NCBI GenBank assembly: GCA_910584715.1
Contig: CAJUAN010000003.1
Span: 95,361 to 159,360, forward strand
Direction of reading: 5' to 3'
From: an uncultured Oscillospiraceae bacterium
Lineage (GTDB): Bacteria > Bacillota > Clostridia > Oscillospirales > Ruminococcaceae
Length of the DNA stretch: 64,000 bases
Positions 9,145 to 16,260 of this stretch are shown here, piece after piece. The notes beneath the pieces are model-generated. The model did no database searches and had not been told where the DNA came from. It saw nothing but the letters and a program-made list of their open reading frames with translations. Made by a program: the position numbers and the translations under genes. Every line of letters begins with the position of its first letter. The first letter of the stretch is position 1.

Positions 9145-9214
9145 AAACGGATTTGCAATATACAGCTGATCGGGATAAAATTATTTTGACCGATAAGCCA
9201 AAACGGAGGATTAT

Positions 9215-9781
9215 ATGAACAAAAATATGCAGAAGCTCACCCTGTCCGCTATGTTCATGGCTGTGGGCATGGTACTGCCGTTTTTGACTGGACAGATCCC
9301 GAAAATCGGCGGAATGCTCCTTCCCATGCACATACCTGTATTGCTGTGCGGTCTTATATGCGGCTGGAAATACGGAACAGCGACGGGATTTGTTCTTCCG
9401 TTGTTCCGCTCGCTTGTTTTGGGATCACCTACGCTGTTCCCGAGAGCTGCTGCAATGGCGTTTGAACTGGCTGCATACGGCGCTGTCGCAGGCGTTTTGT
9501 ATGAACGTTCCAAGCGAAAGTGCATAGCTTCGCTGTATTTTTCGCTGATAAGCGCAATGCTTTCGGGAAGGATCGTCTGGGGCGCAGCGCAGACGCTGTT
9601 CCTCGGAATAAGCGGCAGCTCCTTTACATGGGAAATGTTTACCGCGGGAGCACTGTTTAACGCTGTTCCCGGAATAATCGCACAACTGGTACTTATACCT
9701 GCGGTCATGATCGTTCTGGATAGGACAGGCTATGTAAAGTTTAACGGTACTAATGCCGAAAAGACTGTAGATTATGAATAA
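9215..9781 (+). CDS. ECF transporter S component (vitamin/substrate-binding membrane subunit)
   Basis: The 188-residue protein has about six membrane helices and the typical opening of substrate-specific ECF subunits: short N-terminus, helix 1 with LSAMFMAVGMVLPF, then the loop IPKIGGMLLPMHIPVLLCG and GWKYGTATGFVLPL. Such subunits bind a vitamin or similar small molecule and dock to a shared energising module, which is not encoded in this window. GGAGG lies just upstream of the ATG. No riboswitch fits in the 70-base leader, so the substrate cannot be inferred from regulation. A strong bidirectional terminator follows. Confidence 0.88.
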   Translation: MNKNMQKLTLSAMFMAVGMVLPFLTGQIPKIGGMLLPMHIPVLLCGLICGWKYGTATGFVLPLFRSLVLGSPTLFPRAAAMAFELAAYGAVAGVLYERSKRKCIASLYFSLISAMLSGRIVWGAAQTLFLGISGSSFTWEMFTAGALFNAVPGIIAQLVLIPAVMIVLDRTGYVKFNGTNAEKTVDYE

Positions 9782-9849
9782 AACTGATATTTGTACAAAG
9801 TATTTTTCCATTTTACCAATTATTAAGTGCTTTTAAATTCAAATAACCG

Positions 9850-9894
9850 ATAAACGCCGCAGACTTAGGTCATGACCGAGTCTGCGGCGTTTAT
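9850..9894. terminator. Bidirectional terminator between convergent genes
   Basis: A perfect 16-bp stem (9850-9865 with 9879-9894, GC-rich core CGCCGCAGACT) has a 13-base loop and A/T-rich flanks on both sides. It separates the ECF gene from the minus-strand membrane-protein gene. Confidence 0.88.
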
Positions 9895-9921
9895 CGTTAT
9901 TCGCAATATTAATTTTATTGT

Positions 9922-10506
9922 TTATTGTTCTTCCGCACTGCTTTCCGAAACTTCCGCAGCTTTTGCACCTGCTTCATTTCTTGCGGCATTATCGGAAGTT
10001 TCTTTTTTTGAAACGATCTCATTCCTTGCGGGAAGCGGGGTAAATTCAGGATATCCCTCCTGCTCCGAAAGGATTTTGTGAAAAGGCAGCAATGAAATAA
10101 GCTTTATATGTAAAAATACTGCGTATGCAGCAAACGGCACGACCCACACTGTCGGAATGATGAGCACAGCTGAAAAGATCAGCAGAACGTCAAGTATAAC
10201 CTCAATTATCAAAGCTGGCTTATTCATAGTTCCCGCAATGAATTCCAAAATAAACGCGGCCAGCGCCAGAAGCGGCATGAAAAGATTTATCTGCGGCAGC
10301 ATTTTTTCCATGCGCAGAAGATATGTGAACCCGAAAAGAGAATACAAGCCGAAAAACGCCATTACAGCAACAGAGAAAATAACGGTGTACTTGAATACAT
10401 GATTGATCACTTTTTTCAGCGCGTCGGCGCAGTCCCGCTTGTGGGAATCGTCGAGATTCGGGATATCCTTTGGCTCAACGTTTATTTCAAACCTGAATCT
10501 GCTCAT
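9922..10506 (-). CDS. Membrane protein of unknown function
   Basis: I do not recognise a family. The 194-residue protein has a soluble N-terminus of about 40 residues (EPKDIPNLDDSHKRD), four predicted membrane helices (about residues 40-140) and an acidic, Ala/Ser/Glu-rich cytosolic tail. AAAGGAG lies seven bases before the ATG. It follows the neighbouring 323-residue protein gene by 43 bases with no terminator, so the two are probably co-transcribed and may work together at the membrane. Confidence 0.8.
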   Translation of the reverse strand: MSRFRFEINVEPKDIPNLDDSHKRDCADALKKVINHVFKYTVIFSVAVMAFFGLYSLFGFTYLLRMEKMLPQINLFMPLLALAAFILEFIAGTMNKPALIIEVILDVLLIFSAVLIIPTVWVVPFAAYAVFLHIKLISLLPFHKILSEQEGYPEFTPLPARNEIVSKKETSDNAARNEAGAKAAEVSESSAEEQ

Positions 10507-10549
10507 TTCGGTTCTCCTTTCGCGGACTTATCGAAATTGCCTTTTATGC

Positions 10550-11521
10550 TTAATTGCTGCTGCCGGTGTCTTCCGGCAAAGGATTTATTTCGTTTCCCGT
10601 CAAGTAATTTCTCCACATTTCAACAGCGTGCTCATAATTTTCTCTGAACTCTTTTTCGTTCATGCCGATACCTCCGCGGGGTTCGCGGAAAGCGGCGAAG
10701 AGCCCGTCGGAAAGGGCGGAATATTCAATATCCTCGGCCATGCTTGTTCCGCTCAGCAGATAGCCCGACCACGAAACGTTCTCATCATCGGGGAAATCCT
10801 TGCTTATGTCCGCTAAAACTCCGTCTCCCTCGACAATGCCCACCGCTTCGCAAGCTTCCTCGTCGGCAATTATCAGGACAGTGTCCCCCGCCTGAAACTC
10901 CGCCACAAGCTTTGTCTGATCGGCCTGGCGGGTATAGAGCTCCTCGGGAGAATCACCGATTATAGCGGGAGCGTAAAACACTCTCACGTCCACCTTGCCG
11001 TCTCCGTTCCAGTCCTCGCAGTACCGCTCAAAAAGCTGCTCCATGCTCTCGGTGTAGAACTGGAAAGCATCGTCCTTGGCGATAATCATTACCGAAACGT
11101 CGGGAGTGACCCTTGTCGCAAGGTCGTACACCAGAAACGCCAGTATCAGGAACAGCAAAGTACCTATAATAATGTACACCTTATTATGATAAAAATAGTT
11201 GCCTATTCTTTCCCGTACCGTATAGTGCCGCTCCTCCCTGACCTCGGTCGGAACGTCCTCCTCCGAAATTACCCCCTGCTTGAGCTTTAAAAGCTCAAGC
11301 TTTTCCTGCCTCAGCTTTTCGGCGTATTGATCTCTTGCCTTGCGTTCCCGCTCGGCTCTTGCCGCTTCAAGCTCGCTTTGCCGCTTCAGCTCCTCGGCGC
11401 GTTCCCTTTCGTTCACCTCGCGGTAAACGTCCATAAAGGACTTGCCTTTTTTCTTTTTTGTATCTTCGGGTATTTCCACCGCACCGCTTTCGCGCGGCTC
11501 TTTGTTTTCGGTATCGGACAT
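10550..11521 (-). CDS. Single-pass membrane protein with coiled-coil cytosolic domain
   Basis: No named family is recognised. The 323-residue protein has a charged, Arg/Glu-rich coiled coil (about residues 27-85), one membrane helix (about 112-135) and an extracytoplasmic domain of about 185 residues containing DWNGDGKVDVRVFYAP and VLIIADEEACEAVG. The outer domain is reminiscent of the lobes of periplasmic binding folds, which is only an impression. GGAAAGGAA precedes the ATG. Upstream, with a 39-base gap, is a small ribbon-helix-helix gene; downstream is a four-helix membrane protein. Confidence 0.8.
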   Translation of the reverse strand: MSDTENKEPRESGAVEIPEDTKKKKGKSFMDVYREVNERERAEELKRQSELEAARAERERKARDQYAEKLRQEKLELLKLKQGVISEEDVPTEVREERHYTVRERIGNYFYHNKVYIIIGTLLFLILAFLVYDLATRVTPDVSVMIIAKDDAFQFYTESMEQLFERYCEDWNGDGKVDVRVFYAPAIIGDSPEELYTRQADQTKLVAEFQAGDTVLIIADEEACEAVGIVEGDGVLADISKDFPDDENVSWSGYLLSGTSMAEDIEYSALSDGLFAAFREPRGGIGMNEKEFRENYEHAVEMWRNYLTGNEINPLPEDTGSSN

Positions 11522-11560
11522 ACAGTATTCCTTTCCTTTTAGATATTTAGAAATTATAGG

Positions 11561-11761
11561 TTAGAGATTAGAATTATCGTCGTGATTGTCAATATAAAAT
11601 TTGCAGGCTTCCACAATAAATTTTGCCTTACTGATTTTTTGAGATTTGCAGTAGCCGTCTATAAGGTCGTAATCTTCGGGTTTAACATTTGCTTGTATTT
11701 TTTTGTAATTTTCTTTGTTATACTTGTTGCTTGCTTTAATATGTGCCTTGCTGACTGCCAT
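11561..11761 (-). CDS. Small ribbon-helix-helix-like protein (copy 1)
   Basis: The 66-residue protein has the length and layout of an Arc/CopG-type DNA-binding dimer: a basic N-terminus (SKAHIKASNKYNKENYKK), a strand region IQANVKPEDYDLIDGYC and helix ISKAKFIVEACKFYID. AAAGGAG lies eight bases before the ATG at 11759-11761, so the longer open frame is not used. A paralogue lies 165 bases upstream with the block KPEDYDLIDGYCK and SKAKFIVEACK nearly unchanged, indicating tandem duplication. It may be co-transcribed with the coiled-coil membrane protein gene. Target unknown. Confidence 0.78.
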   Translation of the reverse strand: MAVSKAHIKASNKYNKENYKKIQANVKPEDYDLIDGYCKSQKISKAKFIVEACKFYIDNHDDNSNL

Positions 11762-11845
11762 TTCAACTACTCCTTTTGGTAATAATGCACATACCAAATA
11801 ACATAAATCACGGTTATGTTTGTGTAATATTCGCCATAAAATTTC

Positions 11846-11874
11846 TTGACAATAACAGTGATATATGTTATAAT
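11846..11874 (+). promoter_or_regulatory. Consensus promoter facing into the 3' end of RHH copy 2
   Basis: TTGACA (11846-11851), a 17-bp spacer and TATAAT (11869-11874) lie on the + strand while both flanking genes are on the - strand. It would make an RNA antisense to the upstream ribbon-helix-helix gene. Confidence 0.55.
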
Positions 11875-11925
11875 TAAATCAAGATAAAACATGAAGGGAA
11901 ATGCTTATTGACTGCAATAATTTTA

Positions 11926-12138
11926 TCATTTATTGCCGTGATTGTCAATGTAATGTTTGCAGGCTTCTACAATGAACTTCGCCTTGCTGATATCGTTCTT
12001 TTTGCAATAGCCGTCTATAAGGTCGTAATCTTCGGGTTTAACTTCTGCAAGTATTCTTTTATAATGGGCTTTGGAATACTCTTTTTTATATTCCTTTTTA
12101 TCAAACACTTTCGGACGTTCAATATTTTTTTTATCCAA
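11926..12138 (-). CDS. Small ribbon-helix-helix-like protein (copy 2, TTG start)
   Basis: The 70-residue paralogue of the neighbouring gene has basic N-terminus KKEYKKEYSKAHYKRI, strand region LAEVKPEDYDLIDGYCKK and helix ISKAKFIVEACKHYID. The start is TTG at 12136-12138, supported by AAGGAGG eight bases upstream; no ATG fits. A consensus promoter on the opposite strand points at its 3' end. Probable DNA-binding dimer, target unknown. Confidence 0.75.
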   Translation of the reverse strand: MDKKNIERPKVFDKKEYKKEYSKAHYKRILAEVKPEDYDLIDGYCKKNDISKAKFIVEACKHYIDNHGNK

Positions 12139-12243
12139 TTTTACGTCCTCCTTGTGTTAATTTTCTTTAATAATATATTTACAAAATATCTATCGTAATA
12201 TCCCATATGGTATGCTACAATATGATTAAGAAAAAACAATTTT

Positions 12244-12319
12244 TGTAGGGGACGGGTCTCCCGTCCGCAGAACACGACAAATGTACCGTAACCGCGGGCG
12301 GGGAAACCCCGCCCCTACA
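12244..12319. repeat. Dispersed hairpin repeat, double-hairpin copy
   Basis: Outer arms TGTAGGGG / CCCCTACA enclose two hairpins, GACGGG-tct-CCCGTC and GGGCGGGG-aaa-CCCCGCCC. Related single hairpins sit in three gaps of the rnf operon and, decayed, near 45943. Confidence 0.8.
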
Positions 12320-12350
12320 GACCTAATTCCAAACAGAAAGGAAAAACATT

Positions 12351-12599
12351 ATGGACTGCAACGAATTCAGCTTTGACGCGCTTTTTAACAACGGCGAATT
12401 CAAAATATACGAATCCCAAGAACTGCTTGCAGCTTTCAAGGAATTGAACATTGCCCTCGAATCGCATATCGGGGACGAGTCGATACGTTCGCACATCGGT
12501 ATGACAGCCATGGGCTGCGCTTCGGAAGCGCAGAGAGCCTCCTTTGAACAGGGCTTCTGTTTTGCGGTAAAGTTGATAAAATCTCTTATGAGAATTTAA
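12351..12599 (+). CDS. 82-residue protein, paralogue of the gene at 15270-15518
   Basis: Function not recognised. The soluble 82-residue protein begins MDCNEFSFDALFNNGEF and ends with FEQGFCFAVKLIKSL. The same frame pattern (NEFS.DAL, then F.QGFCFAVK..K.L) and identical length occur in a second copy 2.7 kb away on the other strand. The C-terminal motif resembles small gut-Firmicutes proteins ending in a QGF.LG.KL helix, but I cannot name the family with confidence. AAAGGAAAA precedes the ATG. A double-hairpin repeat lies directly upstream and a terminator directly downstream, so it is a single-gene unit. Confidence 0.75.
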   Translation: MDCNEFSFDALFNNGEFKIYESQELLAAFKELNIALESHIGDESIRSHIGMTAMGCASEAQRASFEQGFCFAVKLIKSLMRI

Positions 12600-12602
12600 G
12601 AT

Positions 12603-12637
12603 AAAATATCGGAGCGGGTAACGCCCCGATATTTTTT
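12603..12637. terminator. Terminator shared by convergent genes
   Basis: Stem AAAATATCGG/CCGATATTTT extended by GCG/CGC with one mismatch, a 5-base loop and a T6 run on the + strand. It serves the 82-residue gene and probably glyQS on the other strand. Confidence 0.8.
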
Positions 12638-12643
12638 GTACGC

Positions 12644-14017
12644 TTAGAATTCCAGCTTCTTGTTAAGGTACTCCACAAGCTCCTCGATCTTAACGCGCTC
12701 CTGCTCCATGGTGTCGCGGTCGCGGACGGTAACGCAGCCGTCCTTTTCAAGGGTGTCGAAATCGTAGGTAACGCAGAACGGCGTGCCTATCTCGTCCTGA
12801 CGGCGGTAACGCTTGCCTATCTGTCCCGCCTCGTCGTACTCTACGGAGAAGTGCTTTGAAAGCATGGTGTAGACCTCGGTCGCCTGCTCCTTTAGCTTTT
12901 TGGTAAGGGGCAGCACCGCCGCCTTAACGGGAGCAAGCGCAGGGTGGAGGTGCATAACGGTACGCACGTCACCATCGCCGATTTCCTCCTCGTCGTAAGC
13001 CTCGCAGACAATGGAAAGGAACAGTCTTTCCACGCCGAGAGACGGCTCGATAACGTAGGGAACATATTTCTCGTTGGTTTCCGGGTCAAAGTATTCAAGG
13101 GACTTGCCGCTTGTCTTGATGTGCTGTGTAAGGTCGTAGTCAGTGCGGTCCGCAACGCCCCAAAGCTCTCCCCAGCCGAATGGGAACAGGTACTCAAAGT
13201 CGGTTGTAGCCTTTGAGTAGAAGCAAAGCTCCTCGGGGGAATGGTCGCGGAGACGGAGGTGTTCTTCCTTTAAGCCGATGCTCAGCAGGAAGTTTTTGCA
13301 GTATGTCCTCCAGTATTGGAACCATTCAAGATCGGTGCCCGGCTTGCAGAAGAATTCAAGCTCCATCTGCTCAAATTCGCGTACGCGGAAAATAAAGTTG
13401 CCGGGGGTAATCTCGTTGCGGAAGGATTTACCCACCTGCGCCACGCCGAAGGGCACTTTCTTTCTTGTGGTACGCTGGATATTGGCAAAGTTTACAAATA
13501 TACCCTGCGCCGTTTCGGGACGAAGATACAGCTCCGCCTTTGAGTCCTCGGTAACGCCCTGAAATGTCTTGAACATCAGGTTGAACTGACGGATAGGGGT
13601 AAAGTTTTTCTTTCCGCAGTTAGGGCACTTTATGTCGTTCTTTTCGATGAAATCGCTCATCTGCTCGTTGCTCCAGCCGGTTGGGTTGGTATCGGTCTGG
13701 GACTCGATAAGCTGGTCGGCGCGGTGCCTTGTTTTGCACTCGCGGCAGTCCATAAGGGGATCGGAGAAGCCTCCGAGATGTCCCGAAGCCACCCAGGTCT
13801 GGGGATTCATCAGTATCGCGCTGTCAAGACCCACGTTATAGGGACATTCCTGAACAAATTTTTTCAGCCAGGCGTTTTTGATATTATTTTTCAGCAGCAC
13901 TCCAAGAGGACCGTAGTCCCAAGTATTGGCAAGTCCGCCGTAAATCTCGGAACCGGGGTATACAAAGCCTCTGCCCTTGCAGAGCGCAACGATTTTATCC
14001 ATACTTTTTTCAGCCAT
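12644..14017 (-). CDS. glyQS: Glycyl-tRNA synthetase, single-chain (alpha2) type
   Basis: The 457-residue class II synthetase charges tRNA-Gly. Motifs include GFVYPGSEIYGGLANTWDYGPLG near the start, the zinc-like pair CRECKTRHRAD / CPNCGKKN, the motif 2 region RNEITPGNFIFRVREFEQMELEFF, and motif 3 PSLGVERLFL (about residue 330), followed by the anticodon-binding domain with KRYRRQDEIGTPFCVT. A GTG at 14027-14029 is in frame, but AAGGTGG eight bases before the ATG at 14015-14017 makes the latter the start. The promoter lies only about 40 bases upstream, so there is no room for a T-box. It does not belong to the two-gene glyQ/glyS type. Confidence 0.96.
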   Translation of the reverse strand: MAEKSMDKIVALCKGRGFVYPGSEIYGGLANTWDYGPLGVLLKNNIKNAWLKKFVQECPYNVGLDSAILMNPQTWVASGHLGGFSDPLMDCRECKTRHRADQLIESQTDTNPTGWSNEQMSDFIEKNDIKCPNCGKKNFTPIRQFNLMFKTFQGVTEDSKAELYLRPETAQGIFVNFANIQRTTRKKVPFGVAQVGKSFRNEITPGNFIFRVREFEQMELEFFCKPGTDLEWFQYWRTYCKNFLLSIGLKEEHLRLRDHSPEELCFYSKATTDFEYLFPFGWGELWGVADRTDYDLTQHIKTSGKSLEYFDPETNEKYVPYVIEPSLGVERLFLSIVCEAYDEEEIGDGDVRTVMHLHPALAPVKAAVLPLTKKLKEQATEVYTMLSKHFSVEYDEAGQIGKRYRRQDEIGTPFCVTYDFDTLEKDGCVTVRDRDTMEQERVKIEELVEYLNKKLEF

Positions 14018-14056
14018 TTCAGTAACCACCTTTTTGATTTTTCAAGCATATCCATA

Positions 14057-14085
14057 ATTATACTCTTAATTGCGCATATTGTCAA
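14057..14085 (-). promoter_or_regulatory. Promoter of glyQS
   Basis: A perfect TTGACA (14080-14085), a 17-bp spacer and TATAAT (14057-14062). Confidence 0.85.
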
Positions 14086-14118
14086 TAGATAAGGTTTTAA
14101 CAACGGCAAAACATGCCG

Positions 14119-14910
14119 TCAAAAATTATTTTTAGCCAGAAAATCATTGAGCTTCCCGCAATTTTCCGCCAGATCTTTCGCGCCGTCATGACTTCCCTTG
14201 TAAAGCTCGATAATAACTTTTCCGTCATATCCGTATTTTTTCAGTTCGCTGAAAAGCGCAAAATTATCATACTCTCCGGAGCCGAATTTCAGGCAGTCAC
14301 CCGCTTTTCCCCAGTCGGAAAAATGGACGTGCCTGATATTTTCCCCCAGCGCGCGGACTGTTTCCAAAGGGTCGTAACCGCTGCGGTGAGCCTGTTTGAC
14401 GTCCAGCACAAACGCCGCCTTGTCTTTTAAAGCTTCTTTCATTTTAACAAGGAAATTAAGATCCCTGCTTGTGCACCGCGCAACGTTTTCCTGCAAAACG
14501 CATACGCTGAACCGTTCCGCGGTCTCCTGCAATATCAGGTACCTTTCAAAATATTTTTCATCTGGAAAAGAATTCTGCGGCTTGTTGCCGTGGAGGATAA
14601 AATACCTCGCTCCGAAAAAATTCATATATTCAAAAAATCTTTTGTAATATTCCAGCATATCCGCAAGACGGCGCTCATAAACAGTAAAAAGCATTATCGG
14701 CTCTATACTGCACGAGTATGGGTGTACCGAAACAACATCAACGCCGTATTCTTTTTGAACCGTCAGCATTTCTCCGCGGTACGGGTCGTACAGCTCACAG
14801 TGTGAGTTGACAAAAATCTCCGCTGTTTTTATTCCGTTTTCCGCAAGCTGCCGGAAAGCCTTTTCAATTTCCGTCGGGTACAGACACGCTGTTGATATTC
14901 CCGCTATCAC
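14119..14910 (-). CDS. Sugar-phosphate isomerase/epimerase-like TIM-barrel protein
   Basis: The 263-residue protein belongs to the xylose isomerase-like/AP-endonuclease-2 superfamily. Seen are IKTAEIFVN, a metal-site His pair region (VVSVHPY, FILHGNK), a Glu-containing LQENVA, AFVLDVKQAHRSG and HVHFSDWG. These are positioned like divalent-metal ligands of the family, which isomerises or epimerises sugars, inosose or similar. The start is GTG at 14908-14910 with AAGGAGG seven bases upstream. It is a stand-alone gene ending just before the glyQS promoter, where an ACGGCA/TGCCGT stem may terminate it. The exact substrate is unknown. Confidence 0.87.
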   Translation of the reverse strand: MIAGISTACLYPTEIEKAFRQLAENGIKTAEIFVNSHCELYDPYRGEMLTVQKEYGVDVVSVHPYSCSIEPIMLFTVYERRLADMLEYYKRFFEYMNFFGARYFILHGNKPQNSFPDEKYFERYLILQETAERFSVCVLQENVARCTSRDLNFLVKMKEALKDKAAFVLDVKQAHRSGYDPLETVRALGENIRHVHFSDWGKAGDCLKFGSGEYDNFALFSELKKYGYDGKVIIELYKGSHDGAKDLAENCGKLNDFLAKNNF

Positions 14911-15240
14911 TATGGGACCTCCTTATATTAAATATTTGATGTAACAAAATGTCGTTTTATAAGTTATTTGCGTTATATAACATCGGTTATTCAAACGTTT
15001 TCCCCTTTAAAATCCTATTAAATAAACTTATTCTTGCTGTTATAACAAAAGCCGCACCGCATATTTCGGGCGAAAATAATTTAACAATAAAAATAGCCGA
15101 ATAACCCGTCAGCGTTAAAGTAATTATTTTTAAAATTATCGGCGCGCATAATTTTTCTGTAATTTAAATTTATTTCTATGTATCACATGGCTTAAATTAT
15201 TGTCAAAATTATCAGTATCGCAGCACAAAAAAATCTATAT
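14911..15240. other. AT-rich intergenic stretch without gene
   Basis: Very AT-rich sequence in which no supported reading frame, RNA gene or long repeat was found. It lies between the start of the TIM-barrel gene and the terminator of the 82-residue paralogue. Confidence 0.6.
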
Positions 15241-15263
15241 AAGGGCGGACTTAATCCGCCCTT
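15241..15263. terminator. Terminator of the 82-residue paralogue
   Basis: Arms AAGGGCGGA / TCCGCCCTT (9 bp) with a 5-base loop, just after the stop of the minus-strand gene. Confidence 0.8.
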
Positions 15264-15269
15264 TTGGTA

Positions 15270-15518
15270 TTAGCTTTTCAATAAAAATTTAAAGGACTTT
15301 ACCGCAAAGCAAAACCCCTGTTTAAAGGCGTCGTTAAAGATGCAGTATGTCAAATTGGTATTCTCTCTCTTGATTTTTTCAACGGCCTTTTCGTCGCTTA
15401 CACATTCTCTGACAGCTTTCAAAAAATCGTCCATGGCGTACATGGTCTCAAGGCTTTTGTACCTCGAAAACTCGTCGCAGTTAAGCAGCGCGTCAAGGCT
15501 GAATTCGTTGTTATCCAT
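15270..15518 (-). CDS. 82-residue protein, paralogue of the gene at 12351-12599
   Basis: Unknown function. It begins MDNNEFSLDALLNCDEF and ends AFKQGFCFAVKSFKFLL; the middle is charged and helical. Length (82) equals that of the copy 2.7 kb upstream, while the central part has diverged, so the conserved ends are probably the functional parts. AAAGGA nine bases before the ATG at 15516-15518 rejects the longer frame to 15545. It lies 120 bases downstream of a 57-residue ribbon-helix-helix gene and may share its transcript; an imperfect stem (TAACGTA / TACGTTA) separates the two. Confidence 0.75.
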   Translation of the reverse strand: MDNNEFSLDALLNCDEFSRYKSLETMYAMDDFLKAVRECVSDEKAVEKIKRENTNLTYCIFNDAFKQGFCFAVKSFKFLLKS

Positions 15519-15638
15519 ATAAATTTTCCTTTCATGTCTTGACAAGAAAGGCGTTCCGATGTATAATAGATTTCGTAACAGATTTCTTGTCTGTGGCGGT
15601 ATAACGTAGACTGTGCCTTTGGTCCGGAGCAGTTTACG

Positions 15639-15812
15639 TTATTTATTTCTGCCCAATAACAGATAAATCCCCTGCCGGATTGCTTCGCCTTTTGTAATAT
15701 TGTTTTTTTTGCAATACTCCGTAAGCTCTTTTTCCGTTTCCGCGTCAAGCCGTATGCTGTAACGTATATCTTTAGGGTTTTCCGCTTTTGGTCTGCCTGT
15801 TCTCGGTGACAT
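15639..15812 (-). CDS. 57-residue ribbon-helix-helix (CopG-type) DNA-binding protein
   Basis: This short gene encodes a basic start MSPRTGRPKAENPKD, a strand RYSIRLDAETEKEL, and helices ELTEYCKKNNITKGEAIRQG, matching the ribbon-helix-helix plan (strand, helix, turn, helix). AGAGGTG lies six bases before the ATG. Two tandem promoters and a run of heptad repeats precede it, and TGTCAC/GTGACA arms flank the proximal -10, all pointing to autoregulation. No toxin partner is adjacent in the usual type II arrangement; the next gene is the 82-residue protein. Confidence 0.82.
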   Translation of the reverse strand: MSPRTGRPKAENPKDIRYSIRLDAETEKELTEYCKKNNITKGEAIRQGIYLLLGRNK

Positions 15813-15841
15813 TGGTTCACCTCTCTTTATGTCACACCTTA

Positions 15842-15870
15842 ATTATAATTTATGCGTGACAAAAAATCAA
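15842..15870 (-). promoter_or_regulatory. Proximal promoter of the 57-residue RHH gene
   Basis: TTGATT (15865-15870), a 17-bp spacer and TATAAT (15842-15847). Arms TGTCAC and GTGACA flank the -10 box and may be the autoregulatory operator. Confidence 0.65.
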
Positions 15871-15891
15871 TAGTAATTATGTACAAAATTT

Positions 15892-15926
15892 TCAACTGTC
15901 AACTGTACACTATCAACTATCAAATG
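15892..15926. repeat. Five tandem heptads (TCAACTR type)
   Basis: Five 7-base units follow one another: TCAACTG, TCAACTG, TACACTA, TCAACTA, TCAAATG. They lie between the two promoters of the RHH gene. They could be regulator-binding iterons or simple-repeat drift. Confidence 0.6.
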
Positions 15927-15928
15927 TT

Positions 15929-15957
15929 ATAATATCACATTTTACAGCGTTTGTCAA
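15929..15957 (-). promoter_or_regulatory. Distal promoter of the 57-residue RHH gene
   Basis: TTGACA (15952-15957), a 17-bp spacer and TATTAT (15929-15934). Confidence 0.6.
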
Positions 15958-15983
15958 ATTTGCGTTTTTTAATCATAAAATAC

Positions 15984-16012
15984 TTGACAAACAAGAAAAT
16001 AAGGTGTATGTA
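15984..16012 (+). promoter_or_regulatory. Promoter of the putative antitoxin RNA
   Basis: A perfect TTGACA (15984-15989) is followed after 17 bp by TATGTA (16007-16012), a weak -10. Start of transcription is expected near 16019. Confidence 0.55.
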
Positions 16013-16018
16013 AAAAGT

Positions 16019-16090
16019 TGCTATGTATGTTTAACACAGGGACACACAAAAGAAGAATCCCCGAGGCCGCCACCTCGGGGATTCTTCTTT
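16019..16090 (+). ncRNA. Putative antisense antitoxin RNA (RNAII/RatA-like)
   Basis: A roughly 70-base + strand RNA is predicted from the promoter at 15984-16012 to the bidirectional terminator. It faces the small toxin gene and shares the terminator with it, so the two 3' ends are fully complementary. Its 5' part (16022-16040, TATGTAT-gttt-AACACAGG) is a direct repeat of the toxin start region (16191-16205, TATGTAT-AACACAGG), so the RNA can also pair with the toxin start codon. Two-point pairing of this kind is known from the Fst par locus. Expression is inferred only from sequence. Confidence 0.6.
16049..16090. terminator. Bidirectional terminator shared by toxin mRNA and antitoxin RNA
   Basis: A perfect 18-bp stem (16049-16066 with 16073-16090, core ATCCCCGAGG) has a 6-base loop and a purine/pyrimidine-rich base giving U-rich ends in both directions. 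Confidence 0.85.
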
Positions 16091-16094
16091 GCTA

Positions 16095-16202
16095 TCAGTC
16101 TTTGTGCCGATTATCAGACTGTATTCTGTCCAGCAACTTGCAAATAAAATACGAAACTACATCTGCCGCGACAGATACTAAAAAGGTCGTTATGTATAAC
16201 AC
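16095..16202 (-). CDS. Fst-like small membrane toxin (35 residues, GTG start)
   Basis: A 35-codon gene: VLYITTFLVSVAADVV opens a single membrane helix that runs to YFICK, followed by LLDR and a charged polar tail (QSDNRHKD). Helix followed by a W/L-LD-R type motif and a charged tail is the plan of Fst/TxpA-class type I toxins. GGAGG (16211-16215 on this strand) lies eight bases before the GTG at 16200-16202; an ATG at 16217 overlaps that site and is unlikely. A small stem (GGA-gtaa-TCC) sits just upstream of the ribosome site. Antisense pairing is predicted at the start codon and at the shared terminator. Membrane toxicity is inferred. Confidence 0.75.
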   Translation of the reverse strand: MLYITTFLVSVAADVVSYFICKLLDRIQSDNRHKD

Positions 16203-16260
16203 AGGTTCCACCTCCATACGTGCCGGATTACTCCGAATTTTGGAAGATGACAACATTTTA

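Noticed and set aside
11908..12198. Hydrophobic 96-codon frame downstream of the antisense promoter
   Set aside because: It mirrors a Lys-rich RHH gene, and antisense of Lys/Asp codons gives Phe/Val-rich peptides. The same artefact appears opposite RHH copy 1. Only the promoter was kept as a finding.
14018..14118. T-box or glycine riboswitch before glyQS
   Set aside because: The promoter is at 14057-14085, leaving a leader of only about 35-40 bases, too short for a T-box.
15419..15820. 133-codon minus-strand frame across the RHH gene
   Set aside because: Wrong frame. The frame one step away has the ribosome site and a clear ribbon-helix-helix sequence of 57 residues.
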